Positions 1 through 8,607 of a stretch of 51,312 nt of DNA are shown here, one piece after another. A model generated the notes under the pieces. The model was not told where the DNA came from, did not search any database, and saw only the letters and a program-made list of their open reading frames with translations. A program made the translations under genes and the position numbers. Position 1 is the first letter of the stretch. Each line of letters opens with the position of its first letter. The DNA comes from Gammaproteobacteria bacterium (GTDB lineage Bacteria > Pseudomonadota > Gammaproteobacteria > SZUA-152). Location of the stretch: the NCBI GenBank assembly GCA_029882975.1, contig JAOUJW010000040.1, forward strand, positions 1 to 51,312, written 5' to 3'.

Positions 1-2
1 AT

Positions 3-2603
3 GCCTTTGGGTTCACCACGCAAACGGGCATCGAGCTGAACACCCAAGTAGTGTCCAATGCCACTGCCGTCACGGGAATAAATATCGCGGCTCCCATTTC
101 CATAGCCGGGGGGCAGTACTCCATCAATGGTGCTGCCTTTACCACAGTGGCCGGTACCATAAGCAATGGCCAAACCGTTGCGGTGCGCTTAACCTCGGCC
201 TCTGTGCCACTGACCGACACTATCGCCACCGTCACTATAGGAGGGGTGAGTGGTACTTTTACCGCTATAACCGGTAACAACACCCCGAATGCCTTTGGGT
301 TCACCACACAAACGGGCATCGAACTGAACACCCAAGTAGTGTCCAATGCCACTGCCGTTACGGGAATAAATATCGCGGCTCCCATTTCCATAGCCGGGGG
401 ACAGTACTCCATTGATGGTGGTGCCTTTACCACGGTGGCCGGTACCATAAGCAATGGCCAAACCGTTGCGGTGCGCTTAACCTCGGCCTCTGTGCCACTG
501 ACCGACACTACCGCCACCGTCACTATTGGTGGGGTGAGTGGTACTTTCACCGCCACTACCGGTGACAACACCCCGAATGCCTTTGGGTTCACCACACAAA
601 CGGGCATCGAGCTGAACACCCAAGTAGTGTCCAATGCCACTGCCGTCACGGGAATAAATATCGCGGCTCCCATTTCCATAGTGGGGGGACAGTACGCCAT
701 CGATGGCGGTGCTTTTACCACGGTGGCCGGTACCATAAGCAATGGCCAAACCGTTGCGGTGCGCTTAACCTCGGCCTCTGTGCCACTGACCGACACTTTC
801 GCCACCGTCACTATTGGTGGGGTGAGTGGTACTTTTACCGCTATAACCGGTAACAACACCCCGAATACCTTTGGGTTCACCACACAAACGGGCATCGAAC
901 TGAACACCCAAGTAGAGTCCAATGCCACTGCCGTTACGGGAATAAATATCGCGGCTCCCATTTCCATAGCCGGAGGACAGTACTCCATTGATGGTGGTGC
1001 CTTTACCACGGTGGCCGGTACCATAACTAACGGGCAAACGGTTGCTGTACGGTTGACATCCGCAGGAATAGCGCTAACAGATACCACAGCCACCGTCACT
1101 ATTGGTGGAGTGAGCGGTACTTTCACCGTCACAACCGGTGACAATACCCCGAATGCCTTTGGATTTACGACTCAAATGGGCATCGAGCTGAACACCCAAG
1201 TGGTTTCTAATACCTTTGCAGTTAGTGGTATAAATATCGTGGCTCCTATTTCCATAGCCGGAGGACAGTACTCCATTGATGGTGGTGCCTTTACCACGGT
1301 GGCGGGCACTATAACCAACGGCCAAACCGTTGCCGTGCGCTTAACCTCAGCCTCTGTACCACAGACGGATACCACCACGACCCTGACCATAGGCGGGGGA
1401 AGTGGCACCTTTACCGTTACCACAGGGGATAACACTCCGAATGCTTTTAGTTTTACCAGTCAGACGGGGGTTCCGGTGAGTACTCAAGTGGTATCCAACA
1501 GTGTCACCATTACCGGTATTGATATCAGTTCTCCCATCTCGATTGTCGGAGGAGAGTACTCCATAGACGCTGGTGCGTTCACGACCCTATCCGGGACCAT
1601 CACTAACGGTCAGGTTGTGGCGGTGCGCGTGACATCAGCGTCCGTGGGTCTGAGCGACACCATTGCCACTTTAACTATTGGCGGCGTTAGTGCTAATTTC
1701 ACGGTTACGACTGCCGGCGGCAGTGATACGGTACCAGACCCATTTTCGTTTACCGATCAAACGGGTGTTTCATTAAGCGCGGTAGTTGAATCCAATGCCA
1801 TTACTGTTAGCGGCATTACTGCTCCCAGTGCGATTAGCATCGTCGGCGGTGAGTATTCCATTGATGGTGCTGCCTATACTGCCGTTGCCGGCACGGTGAA
1901 CAATGGGCAAAGTGTTACGTTACGTCTAACTACTTCAGCATCGGCCTTTACTGCTACCAGTGCCACTCTGACTATTGGCGGCGTGAGTGACATTTTTACA
2001 GCGACCACCGGTGACAGTGATACATTTCCTGACGCCTTTGTTTTCTCGCCACAGAGCAATGTTTTGCTCAATACATTTATTGAATCCAATAGCGTCACGG
2101 TTACCGGTATTACTGCGCCGGCAATTATCAGTGTCACTGGAGGCGAGTATTCCATAAATGGTGGTGCTTACACTCAAAACAACGGAACCGTGAGTAATGG
2201 CCAGACCGTTACACTGCGCCAAACATCGTCTCCCATTCACTCGACTGCCACTAGCGCCACACTCAACATTGGTGGTTTGGACGGTACGTTTACGGTGACC
2301 ACTGAAACTCAGGTGGATGATGGTACACCCAATGCGTTTTCTTTTAGCAGTCGTACCAATATGGAATTGAGTACCTTGGTCCTGTCCAGTTCGACAACGG
2401 TAAGTGGAATCAATATTGCCGTTCCCATCAGCATAGTAGGCGGTGAATATAGCATTGACGGTGGTGCTTTCACTTCGGCAGCGGGTATGGTAACCGCTAC
2501 CCAGCTGGTGCGAGTCCGCCTGACTTCTGCATCTACACAGGAAACAGCAGCGACAGCAACCTTGACCATCGGTGGTGTCGACGGTACTTTTACCGTTACT
2601 ACC
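3..2603 (+). repeat. Nine tandem in-frame repeats, ~288 bp period
   Basis: Units start at 3, 291, 579, 867, 1155, 1443, 1740, 2034 and 2334. The first five are exactly 288 bp (96 codons) and nearly identical; the last four diverge and vary in length (297, 294, 300 and about 270 bp). Units 1 and 3 share variants that 2 and 4 lack, and the reverse, so a two-unit (576 bp) block seems to have been duplicated. Because the window opens inside the array, total copy number is unknown. Confidence 0.95.
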
Positions 2604-4670
2604 CGGGGTTATCGCATAGGTGGTACGATTTCCGGGTTGGCCAGTCCTTCTCTGGAGCTGAACCTAAATGGCAGTTTGGGTTTTCAAGCAGAAACTGATG
2701 GCGCATATGCCATGGGCAATCTCACCAATTCAGCAACCTATGAAGTAACGGTTAGCCTTCAGCCCACAGAGCCGGACCAGGTATGTAACGTCAGCAATGG
2801 CAGCGGTACCATCGGCGGTGCGGATATTACAAATGTTATTATTGACTGCACTGTTGTGAATTACAGCATTGGCGGTAATGTGAGCGGTTTAAGCGGTTCA
2901 GGTTTGGCACTGCAGATTAACGGTGCGGAAATCATTCCAGTAGGAAATGGGGTATTTGGATTTTCTACCACCATACCTGATTTAAGCCGCTACGATATCA
3001 GTATCAGCAGTCAACCCACGGGCGAAACCTGTGTACTGAGTAATGCCTACGGTATTGTCAGAGGTGCTAATGTTTCCGATGTGACGGTTCAATGTAATCC
3101 CACAGGGGTCGCTTTGTCCACATTACGACCTATACAGGATAACCAAGCCATTGTTATTAATTTTGATCAATCCATGGCTCCGGCCAGTTTGGTGCTAGGT
3201 GGTGATTTAAGCAGTCAGGGTGTTTTTGTCTGGAGTACCACTACCGTCGCTAACGATACTCTGACCTTTACCCCTACGACAGTCTGGTCTTTGGGTATGA
3301 ACCAAACTCTGAGTGTTGACGTCAACAATGCTTCAGGTCAGCCAATCATTCCACAGTCTTTGGCTTTTGATGTATTCAATGCGCCCATCTATTTTGTCAG
3401 CGGCTCCGCGTTGGATGATACAGGCGACGGCCTGAGTCCGGTCACGGCTTTACGGACACTGCAGGTGGCGATAAATAATGCGGTTCCGCCGGCGGTGGTA
3501 GTGGCGAATGCCGGGGATCATAATATCAGTGCAGCCATTAGCCTTCGTGATGGCGTATCCTTATACGGCGGTTACAAGCAGGATTTTAAAGATCGGGATG
3601 TGGGACGTTATGTGACGGATGTTTTATCGCCGGGAACCAATAATGCAATAGTCGCCGGTAACGGAGTTACTTCCAGCACAACTGTAGACGGATTATCGGT
3701 TCACTCATCCGCCAGTACCATAGTGTCTATCAGTAGCAGCGCGGAGCCGGTATTCAGAAACAATACCATTGTGGCTGAAACCTCCATAGGTTCTCAATAT
3801 ATAATGCGTATTATCGGATCAAGTCCCGTGATAGAGAGCAATACCTTGTTGGGTTCGCGTGGGCGTGGGAGTTTTCAGTATGGGGTTTATATCACTGGAT
3901 CCGGGCCAATCCTTCGTAACAATACCATCGTTGCCGCGAGAGGTTTTTACGTGTCATTTGCATATGGTGTGTACCTAAGTTCAAGCACCGGAACCTTAAT
4001 TACCGGAAATTTAATCACTCCACTGACACAAACCGGGGCATTTGCCTATGCTATAAATAGTAGCACTTCCGTATTTGAGGCTTACAATAATATAATCCAT
4101 GCCGGGGATGGCTCCTTTAACTACGGCTTGAATTTGTCGGGAGTTTCCAGTCCGATTATTCGTAATAACATTATCAATGGCGGTACCGGAGCTTTTGAAT
4201 ATGCGGTTTATTTGAGCTCAGATGTTACACCGTTTATAGATAATAATATTTTGTATACGACCAGCAACGATCGCTGTGTACACACAAATGGCGCTGGAAC
4301 CAACTTGAGCAGTTTTAGGAATAACGATTTGTATTCCTGTTCGTCACTTATGTATTTTTATGTGGATGGCAGCGGCTGTGCCGCCAATGATATTTGTCCC
4401 GCCACAATCGATGAGTTGAACACAACTGTACCTAATGCTTCGAGCAATGTGAGTGTGGATCCCCTGTATGAATCCGAAGGTGGTTTGGATGGAGATGTCA
4501 GTACGCCATTGGACAATGACTGGCATTTCAGTCTCAGCAGTCCCATCAGCGTAACGCAGGGTGGTTTGAATGGTATTGATGATGGCGGTTGGGGCTTTAA
4601 CAGCGATAAAGACGGTATAGTCAGACCTGCCACCGGGAGTCCCTGGTCCATCGGGCCATACGAGCCGTAG
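3..4670 (+). CDS. Giant repeat-containing surface/exported protein, 5' end outside the window
   Basis: The reading frame is open from the first bases of the window, so the true start and any signal peptide lie upstream; the GTG at 51 is only the first possible start inside. The visible ~1555 residues read in order as: nine tandem beta-rich repeats of 90-100 residues (bases 3-2603; recurring motifs ISIAGGQYSIDGGAF, NGQTVAVRLTSA, ATVTIGGVSGTF); two ~84-residue modules starting YRIGG/YSIGG, each with a Cys pair (2604-3107); a segment resembling a bacterial Ig-like (Big_5) domain (about 3108-3388); and a right-handed beta-helix region (about 3390-4650) starting YFVSG and rich in NNTI-type turns. 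This architecture is typical of secreted or cell-surface adhesin-like proteins. No enzyme site or C-terminal anchor is visible, and the protein ends with IGPYEP. Function is unknown; adhesion or matrix binding is inferred from architecture only. Confidence 0.85.
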   Translation, partial: AFGFTTQTGIELNTQVVSNATAVTGINIAAPISIAGGQYSINGAAFTTVAGTISNGQTVAVRLTSASVPLTDTIATVTIGGVSGTFTAITGNNTPNAFGFTTQTGIELNTQVVSNATAVTGINIAAPISIAGGQYSIDGGAFTTVAGTISNGQTVAVRLTSASVPLTDTTATVTIGGVSGTFTATTGDNTPNAFGFTTQTGIELNTQVVSNATAVTGINIAAPISIVGGQYAIDGGAFTTVAGTISNGQTVAVRLTSASVPLTDTFATVTIGGVSGTFTAITGNNTPNTFGFTTQTGIELNTQVESNATAVTGINIAAPISIAGGQYSIDGGAFTTVAGTITNGQTVAVRLTSAGIALTDTTATVTIGGVSGTFTVTTGDNTPNAFGFTTQMGIELNTQVVSNTFAVSGINIVAPISIAGGQYSIDGGAFTTVAGTITNGQTVAVRLTSASVPQTDTTTTLTIGGGSGTFTVTTGDNTPNAFSFTSQTGVPVSTQVVSNSVTITGIDISSPISIVGGEYSIDAGAFTTLSGTITNGQVVAVRVTSASVGLSDTIATLTIGGVSANFTVTTAGGSDTVPDPFSFTDQTGVSLSAVVESNAITVSGITAPSAISIVGGEYSIDGAAYTAVAGTVNNGQSVTLRLTTSASAFTATSATLTIGGVSDIFTATTGDSDTFPDAFVFSPQSNVLLNTFIESNSVTVTGITAPAIISVTGGEYSINGGAYTQNNGTVSNGQTVTLRQTSSPIHSTATSATLNIGGLDGTFTVTTETQVDDGTPNAFSFSSRTNMELSTLVLSSSTTVSGINIAVPISIVGGEYSIDGGAFTSAAGMVTATQLVRVRLTSASTQETAATATLTIGGVDGTFTVTTRGYRIGGTISGLASPSLELNLNGSLGFQAETDGAYAMGNLTNSATYEVTVSLQPTEPDQVCNVSNGSGTIGGADITNVIIDCTVVNYSIGGNVSGLSGSGLALQINGAEIIPVGNGVFGFSTTIPDLSRYDISISSQPTGETCVLSNAYGIVRGANVSDVTVQCNPTGVALSTLRPIQDNQAIVINFDQSMAPASLVLGGDLSSQGVFVWSTTTVANDTLTFTPTTVWSLGMNQTLSVDVNNASGQPIIPQSLAFDVFNAPIYFVSGSALDDTGDGLSPVTALRTLQVAINNAVPPAVVVANAGDHNISAAISLRDGVSLYGGYKQDFKDRDVGRYVTDVLSPGTNNAIVAGNGVTSSTTVDGLSVHSSASTIVSISSSAEPVFRNNTIVAETSIGSQYIMRIIGSSPVIESNTLLGSRGRGSFQYGVYITGSGPILRNNTIVAARGFYVSFAYGVYLSSSTGTLITGNLITPLTQTGAFAYAINSSTSVFEAYNNIIHAGDGSFNYGLNLSGVSSPIIRNNIINGGTGAFEYAVYLSSDVTPFIDNNILYTTSNDRCVHTNGAGTNLSSFRNNDLYSCSSLMYFYVDGSGCAANDICPATIDELNTTVPNASSNVSVDPLYESEGGLDGDVSTPLDNDWHFSLSSPISVTQGGLNGIDDGGWGFNSDKDGIVRPATGSPWSIGPYEP

Positions 4671-4677
4671 TGATACA

Positions 4678-4705
4678 GCTGCCGCCTCATGGACGAGGCG
4701 GTGGT
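4678..4705 (+). terminator. Hairpin after the repeat protein, possible terminator
   Basis: A 7-bp perfect stem (CCGCCTC at 4682-4688 with GAGGCGG at 4695-4701) around a 6-nt loop starts 12 bases after the stop codon and can be extended by wobble pairs. There is no following T-run, so intrinsic termination is uncertain. Confidence 0.4.
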
Positions 4706-4781
4706 AAGATTAAGGCAAAGAAGTCTATATTAGGCCCGGTTCTATTTACTAAAAGGCCGCTAATTTTGGTGCAGGTCATCT

Positions 4782-5225
4782 ATGAAATATTCTGCTAAAC
4801 CTTATGAACTGGTACTGCCTGACGAATACCTTAAGTCGCCTGTTTGGATAATGGCACTTGAGGATTCTGATCTACCGGGGTGGGATGAAACCTGGAGAAA
4901 ACCCGTCTCAGGCAGTGCGAATGTTCCGGATAAATCCACGGGGCTATTTATCGGTCTGCGAATTCGAAATTTCGATATTATTGCAAATGCATTGTTCTTT
5001 GATAAAGTCATGTTTCCTTTAGCTCCCGATGGGAACGCAGAGTGTGACTGGATCGGTGAGATACTTATATGGCACGATGACGCATGGAAATCTCCATCGC
5101 ACGTTTCGCTCAACGATTTTGCTTTTCCTATAATTTTTGAGGCAATTCCTACCATAAGAAACGAAGAGCGGGTTTTGTTTACGTTGAAAAACAAAGATAG
5201 CCTCTGTGCGATAAAGACCGACTAA
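4782..5225 (+). CDS. Hypothetical protein, 147 aa
   Basis: I do not recognise this protein. It is soluble-looking, acidic and Trp-rich (PVWIMALEDSD, PGWDETWRKP), without a signal peptide or membrane segment. The ATG is preceded by CAGG at a good distance. It stands alone on the plus strand, 111 bp after the giant repeat protein and 125 bp before a small membrane protein gene. The hydrophobic core pattern in the second half (ANALFFDKVMFPL, DFAFPIIFEAIPTI) suggests a folded domain rather than a chance frame. Some doubt remains because no family could be assigned. Confidence 0.6.
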   Translation: MKYSAKPYELVLPDEYLKSPVWIMALEDSDLPGWDETWRKPVSGSANVPDKSTGLFIGLRIRNFDIIANALFFDKVMFPLAPDGNAECDWIGEILIWHDDAWKSPSHVSLNDFAFPIIFEAIPTIRNEERVLFTLKNKDSLCAIKTD

Positions 5226-5350
5226 TCGATGATAAGACGAAGTCGGGACCACAGTTAGGGATAATGGATAGGGCGCTGGAGCAGGGTAAGGGTATCGGGG
5301 GTGATGAAAAGCGGCTATGAAACTAAGCAGACAGTGAGAAGTAGGCTAAT

Positions 5351-5818
5351 ATGGAACTGGTCTTATCAGCGATAATAATAGGAGTCATAGCTACGGCAGC
5401 TTTAGATGTTTGGGCCGAAATACTCAGCAAGGGGTTTAAGTTACCGACAACAAACTGGGGCATGGTTGGAAGGTGGTTTGGACATTTACCCGGAGGAAGA
5501 CTCATACATAAGCCAATTTCAAATAGTAAAAAAATAAAGTATGAGCGGGCGATAGGTTGGGTGCTTCATTATGCCATAGGAATAGCTTATGCTTATATTT
5601 ACTTAGTTATGGTCCATGGCAGCCCCGGCGTTGTTTCAGCATTGGCCTTTGGCTTAGCGACGGTTTTAGTTCCTTGGTTTATTCTTCAACCGGGTTTAGG
5701 TTTAGGGTGTTTTGCCAGGCTGGCTCCCAAGCCGAACGTTACAAGATTAATTAGCTTGTCTATGCATATTGTATTCGGGTTCGGGCTTTATTTAGGATGG
5801 GCCGTGCATACCCTCTAG
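5351..5818 (+). CDS. DUF2938 family membrane protein
   Basis: This 155-residue integral membrane protein has about four hydrophobic helices (residues ~3-25, ~72-92, ~95-117, ~132-152). The N-terminal part with ALDVWAE followed by NWGMVGRWFGHLPGGR, and the later QPGLGLG, match what I know of the DUF2938 family, small inner-membrane proteins of unknown function. The start ATG has TAGG upstream. It is convergent with the SnoaL-like gene at 5882-6223, and the 63-bp gap shows no obvious terminator. Substrate or partner cannot be inferred. Confidence 0.8.
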   Translation: MELVLSAIIIGVIATAALDVWAEILSKGFKLPTTNWGMVGRWFGHLPGGRLIHKPISNSKKIKYERAIGWVLHYAIGIAYAYIYLVMVHGSPGVVSALAFGLATVLVPWFILQPGLGLGCFARLAPKPNVTRLISLSMHIVFGFGLYLGWAVHTL

Positions 5819-5881
5819 TGACACCGTCTCTGCTTGTGTATTCCGTACCCGGCGATGTCGTGTCAGCTGGAACTTATCCGC

Positions 5882-6223
5882 TTATATAAATTCTCTGGAA
5901 TCAAATATCAGCAATATGCTGCGTATTTTTCCATTGTCGCAAGTAAAAGTTTGCGACATATTCACTTCAATCCCCAATAATGGTTTTCGGAAAGTGTAGA
6001 CAAGCGAAGCTGTATTGTTTTTTTCGAAGGCGTGTAATAGCTCGTACTCTAAATGGCTTGGTGGATCCTTGATCAAGGAGTCTATATAGTCATCAGCGTT
6101 GTTAAATTGTACCAACGGTCCTTCAAAAACCAAATCCTCGGCTAGAAGCTCCTTCATGGCCATTAAAGGGGTGGAGCCGAAGAAGCAATCCATATACTTT
6201 TGTGCCAATTCCATGGGAGTCAT
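5882..6223 (-). CDS. SnoaL-like / NTF2-fold protein
   Basis: This 113-residue protein has the usual layout of a small SnoaL-like (NTF2-fold) domain: an N-terminal helix (MELAQKYMDCFF), a segment LLAEDLVFEGPLVQF followed by a DDYIDSL helix, then beta strands ending in GKIRSILLIFD. Such proteins include small isomerases, hydrolases and ligand-binding proteins, so the reaction is unknown. GAGGA precedes the ATG on the minus strand. It is divergent from the tautomerase gene at 6335 across a 111-bp shared intergenic region, which suggests but does not prove common regulation. Confidence 0.7.
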   Translation of the reverse strand: MTPMELAQKYMDCFFGSTPLMAMKELLAEDLVFEGPLVQFNNADDYIDSLIKDPPSHLEYELLHAFEKNNTASLVYTFRKPLLGIEVNMSQTFTCDNGKIRSILLIFDSREFI

Positions 6224-6334
6224 TGTTTGTCCTCAGTAGGGTTTAGATTTAGTTTTAAAAACACTGCGGGAACTTTACAACACCTTAAGTCTCATAAGAA
6301 TAACGATTGTTGAAATCATAAAAAACGGAAAAAC

Positions 6335-6748
6335 ATGCCTACAGTAACAATAGAAGTAAAAAGACATTGGTCCGCTGAACAAAAACAGCAAATCTTGACG
6401 GCGATTCATGGCGCTATGGTGGATGCACTGAAAATTCCCGAACACGATAAGTTGATGCGATTTATTGAACACAGCCCGGAGAACTTCGTCACTCCGCCTG
6501 ATACATCGGATAACTATACTCTGGTTGAGGTTTCTTTGTTCAGCGGGCGTAGCCTGGATGCAAAACGAGCCTTGTACGCCGCTATTGTAGCCGGGTTGCA
6601 ACCCTTGGGGATTGATCCTATGGATATCAGAATCGTATTGTATGAAGTGCCGCCGGACAATTGGGGTTTGCGCGGTGGGATACCGGCATCTGAGTTAAAT
6701 TTTGGATTTAAACGGGAATGTGATCACCCTTTAGGGTTTAAGGATTGA
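6335..6748 (+). CDS. Tautomerase family protein
   Basis: This 137-residue protein starts MPTVTIEV, keeping the N-terminal Pro (Pro2 before Met removal) that serves as catalytic base in the tautomerase superfamily. It continues with EQKQQILTAIHGAMVDAL, the first helix of the beta-alpha-beta fold, and a second copy-like half with GRSLDAKRALYAAIVAGL and IRIVLYEVPPDNWG, as in the longer Tautomerase_2 type. The physiological substrate is not predictable. Its 3' end overlaps the 3' end of the rhodanese gene on the other strand by 25 bp. Confidence 0.8.
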   Translation: MPTVTIEVKRHWSAEQKQQILTAIHGAMVDALKIPEHDKLMRFIEHSPENFVTPPDTSDNYTLVEVSLFSGRSLDAKRALYAAIVAGLQPLGIDPMDIRIVLYEVPPDNWGLRGGIPASELNFGFKRECDHPLGFKD

Positions 6749-7173
6749 GTTTTTATGGCGACGGGGCCTTGTGCGCGCCAAGCCTCCATTCCACCTATTA
6801 GGTTTTTAGCGCCGACAAAACCCGCTTTGTTGAGTAAGGCCGTCGCGCGCGGCCCACGGGAGCTGCCCTCGTTACAGTAAACAATGATTTCTTTGGTTTT
6901 GTGAGTGGCAAATTCGTCCAGACGCCGCTCCAATTCACCAATGGGGACAGATACGGCGTTGGGGATATGGTCTTTGTCATAAGCGCTTTTTTCCCGCACA
7001 TCCAGCACCAATACACCGGTTTGGGCTAGCAGCAAGATGGCATCACTGACGCTCATGGATTCCACGTGGGGCGTTGACAGTGTTGGTTTACCGGCGTTGC
7101 TGACAGCAAACAAAACGACTAATAGACAGATCCCTAACAAAGTCGCAATTTCTGTGCGTGGTATTGCCTGCAT
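6724..7173 (-). CDS. Membrane-anchored or periplasmic rhodanese-like protein
   Basis: This 149-residue protein has one N-terminal hydrophobic segment (residues ~9-27, an uncleaved anchor or signal peptide) followed by a single rhodanese domain: VLDVREKSAYDKDHIPNAV, then the active-site loop with Cys100 in YCNEGSSRG, and a C-terminal GGMEAW helix. The loop cysteine is present, so sulfur transfer is possible. AGGAG lies upstream of the ATG. It is downstream of, and on the same strand as, the GNAT-C39 gene with a 116-bp gap, so a joint transcript is possible. The donor and acceptor of sulfur are unknown. Confidence 0.85.
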   Translation of the reverse strand: MQAIPRTEIATLLGICLLVVLFAVSNAGKPTLSTPHVESMSVSDAILLLAQTGVLVLDVREKSAYDKDHIPNAVSVPIGELERRLDEFATHKTKEIIVYCNEGSSRGPRATALLNKAGFVGAKNLIGGMEAWRAQGPVAIKTQSLNPKG

Positions 7174-7289
7174 GGCTTACTCCTGGTGGTTTTACGCCCG
7201 GGGGCTAATCTCCTTTTAACTATAACGGCGGCGAGGGGGCGGATAACGAGAACTCGGTCACGGAATGTGACTACGGCTTACAATATCCG

Positions 7290-8432
7290 TTACTGTCCCA
7301 ATACCAGCAGGCAGCGCAGACGTTTGCGGCCAAATCGGGCCATGGAGTGGAACATACTGCGGGTAACCGGTACATGAATATAGTCGGTTTCACTCAATTG
7401 CGAGCTGGCCACGTCCGGGTCGTTAATATAGAAGAATTCAGCGTCGTACCCGGTGATATAAACCCAGTGGGGTGCCTTGTTACGGTTTAAGCGCCAAGTG
7501 CTGATCAGTGCAATGACCGGTTTACCTTGTTCCAGGATTTTGTCCAGTTCCTCATCATCCAAGGTGCTGATATTCAATTGAATATCGGTTTGGTCAATTC
7601 TGTGCAAGAAGTCTTCGTGAACCAACTCCATGACCGATTTTTTTTCCGGGTCCCGAACGCCGTCGGTAAAGGGGGCCGCATGGGAGTTCGTATACAGCTG
7701 GACTTTAAAACCCCTCTGATTGGCGCTGAGGGCCAGTCCGTGGGGAGAACAACCGCCGTGGCCGGAGGTCATAAAGATGGTGGTCGCCTCACGCCAGATC
7801 TGCAGTTCCTCGGAGCGGGAAAATGGATAATTCGGGTCGACGGTTTTAAAACCCATCATTAAAGCGGCCGGTCCGCAGGTAAAATCCGTGGTTTGGCGGT
7901 AATAGGGTTTGGTTGAGGCATGGCTGCGAACCGGTTGGCGTAAGCGTTTTTCCATGCGCAAGGCGTCTGCGCCGTCATCGTAGTAGGCGCTGATGCGGTC
8001 AATGATTTTGTAGTGGTATTTCTCGTACAGTTTGATCGCGGTAAAATTGTTTACGTTGACTTCCAGCCGTAAAAAAACACAATGATGGGCCAGCGCAGTT
8101 TGTTCAGAGGCAGCCATTAAGAGGTTTGCTAAACCCATACCGTGGTGCCTGGTCGAAATCGCGATAGAGTACATTCTGGCCAAATTGGTTCCTGATCGAT
8201 ACAGATTGAGCACATAACCCAGAATCTGCTTGCCGTCGTCCAGTACCACAAGATCGTGCGGGCCTGGTTTGATCAGTCGCTGAAAACTGCGTCTGGAGAG
8301 TCTATCGGTATCAAAACACTCTGTTTCAATGTCCAAAAGTTGGGGTATATCTGCAGCTAAGGCCAGCCGTGTATTTATGGTGGGCAAAGGTTTTTGGCTG
8401 GTGCGGCGGTTGATTAATTTAGCGTTTGTCAT
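7290..8432 (-). CDS. GNAT acetyltransferase fused to a C39-like peptidase
   Basis: This 380-residue two-domain protein starts with a GNAT N-acetyltransferase (residues ~20-165; acetyl-CoA loop STRHHGMGLANLLM at ~93-106, then EVNVNNFTAIKLYEKYHY). Residues ~172-380 form a papain-fold C39-like peptidase with Cys186 in TDFTCGPAALMMG, His322 in PHWVYITGYD and Asp338 in NDPD, the expected catalytic triad. The fusion is known in gammaproteobacteria next to RimK-like ATP-grasp genes, and here such a gene is divergent across 175 bp. Comparative genomics has linked such sets to peptide synthesis or peptide tagging. Whether the peptidase trims the ligase product and the GNAT domain caps it is inference. 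The domain calls are firm, the pathway is not. Confidence 0.88.
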   Translation of the reverse strand: MTNAKLINRRTSQKPLPTINTRLALAADIPQLLDIETECFDTDRLSRRSFQRLIKPGPHDLVVLDDGKQILGYVLNLYRSGTNLARMYSIAISTRHHGMGLANLLMAASEQTALAHHCVFLRLEVNVNNFTAIKLYEKYHYKIIDRISAYYDDGADALRMEKRLRQPVRSHASTKPYYRQTTDFTCGPAALMMGFKTVDPNYPFSRSEELQIWREATTIFMTSGHGGCSPHGLALSANQRGFKVQLYTNSHAAPFTDGVRDPEKKSVMELVHEDFLHRIDQTDIQLNISTLDDEELDKILEQGKPVIALISTWRLNRNKAPHWVYITGYDAEFFYINDPDVASSQLSETDYIHVPVTRSMFHSMARFGRKRLRCLLVLGQ

Positions 8433-8607
8433 ACTGATGTCTTGAAAATTTCAGCTATTATAATCCAGGATGTTCAATTAAGCATAGACACTGACTATCT
8501 CTGATAGAAGCAACCTCCACGATAAGTTTACAAAAATATTTGTTGTTTTTTTAAAAGCAGGCAGCATAACATACACCACTTCTTAACATCTCTTTTGAGA
8601 CTATAGT

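Noticed and set aside
189-1325. A series of 90-residue open frames on the minus strand spaced 288 bp apart
   Set aside because: They are the repeated antisense shadow of the tandem repeats in the plus-strand gene; no ribosome sites and no independent support.
3-1442. Tandem repeats considered as CRISPR or satellite DNA
   Set aside because: Units are 288 bp, in frame, without spacers, and encode a clear beta-rich protein repeat.
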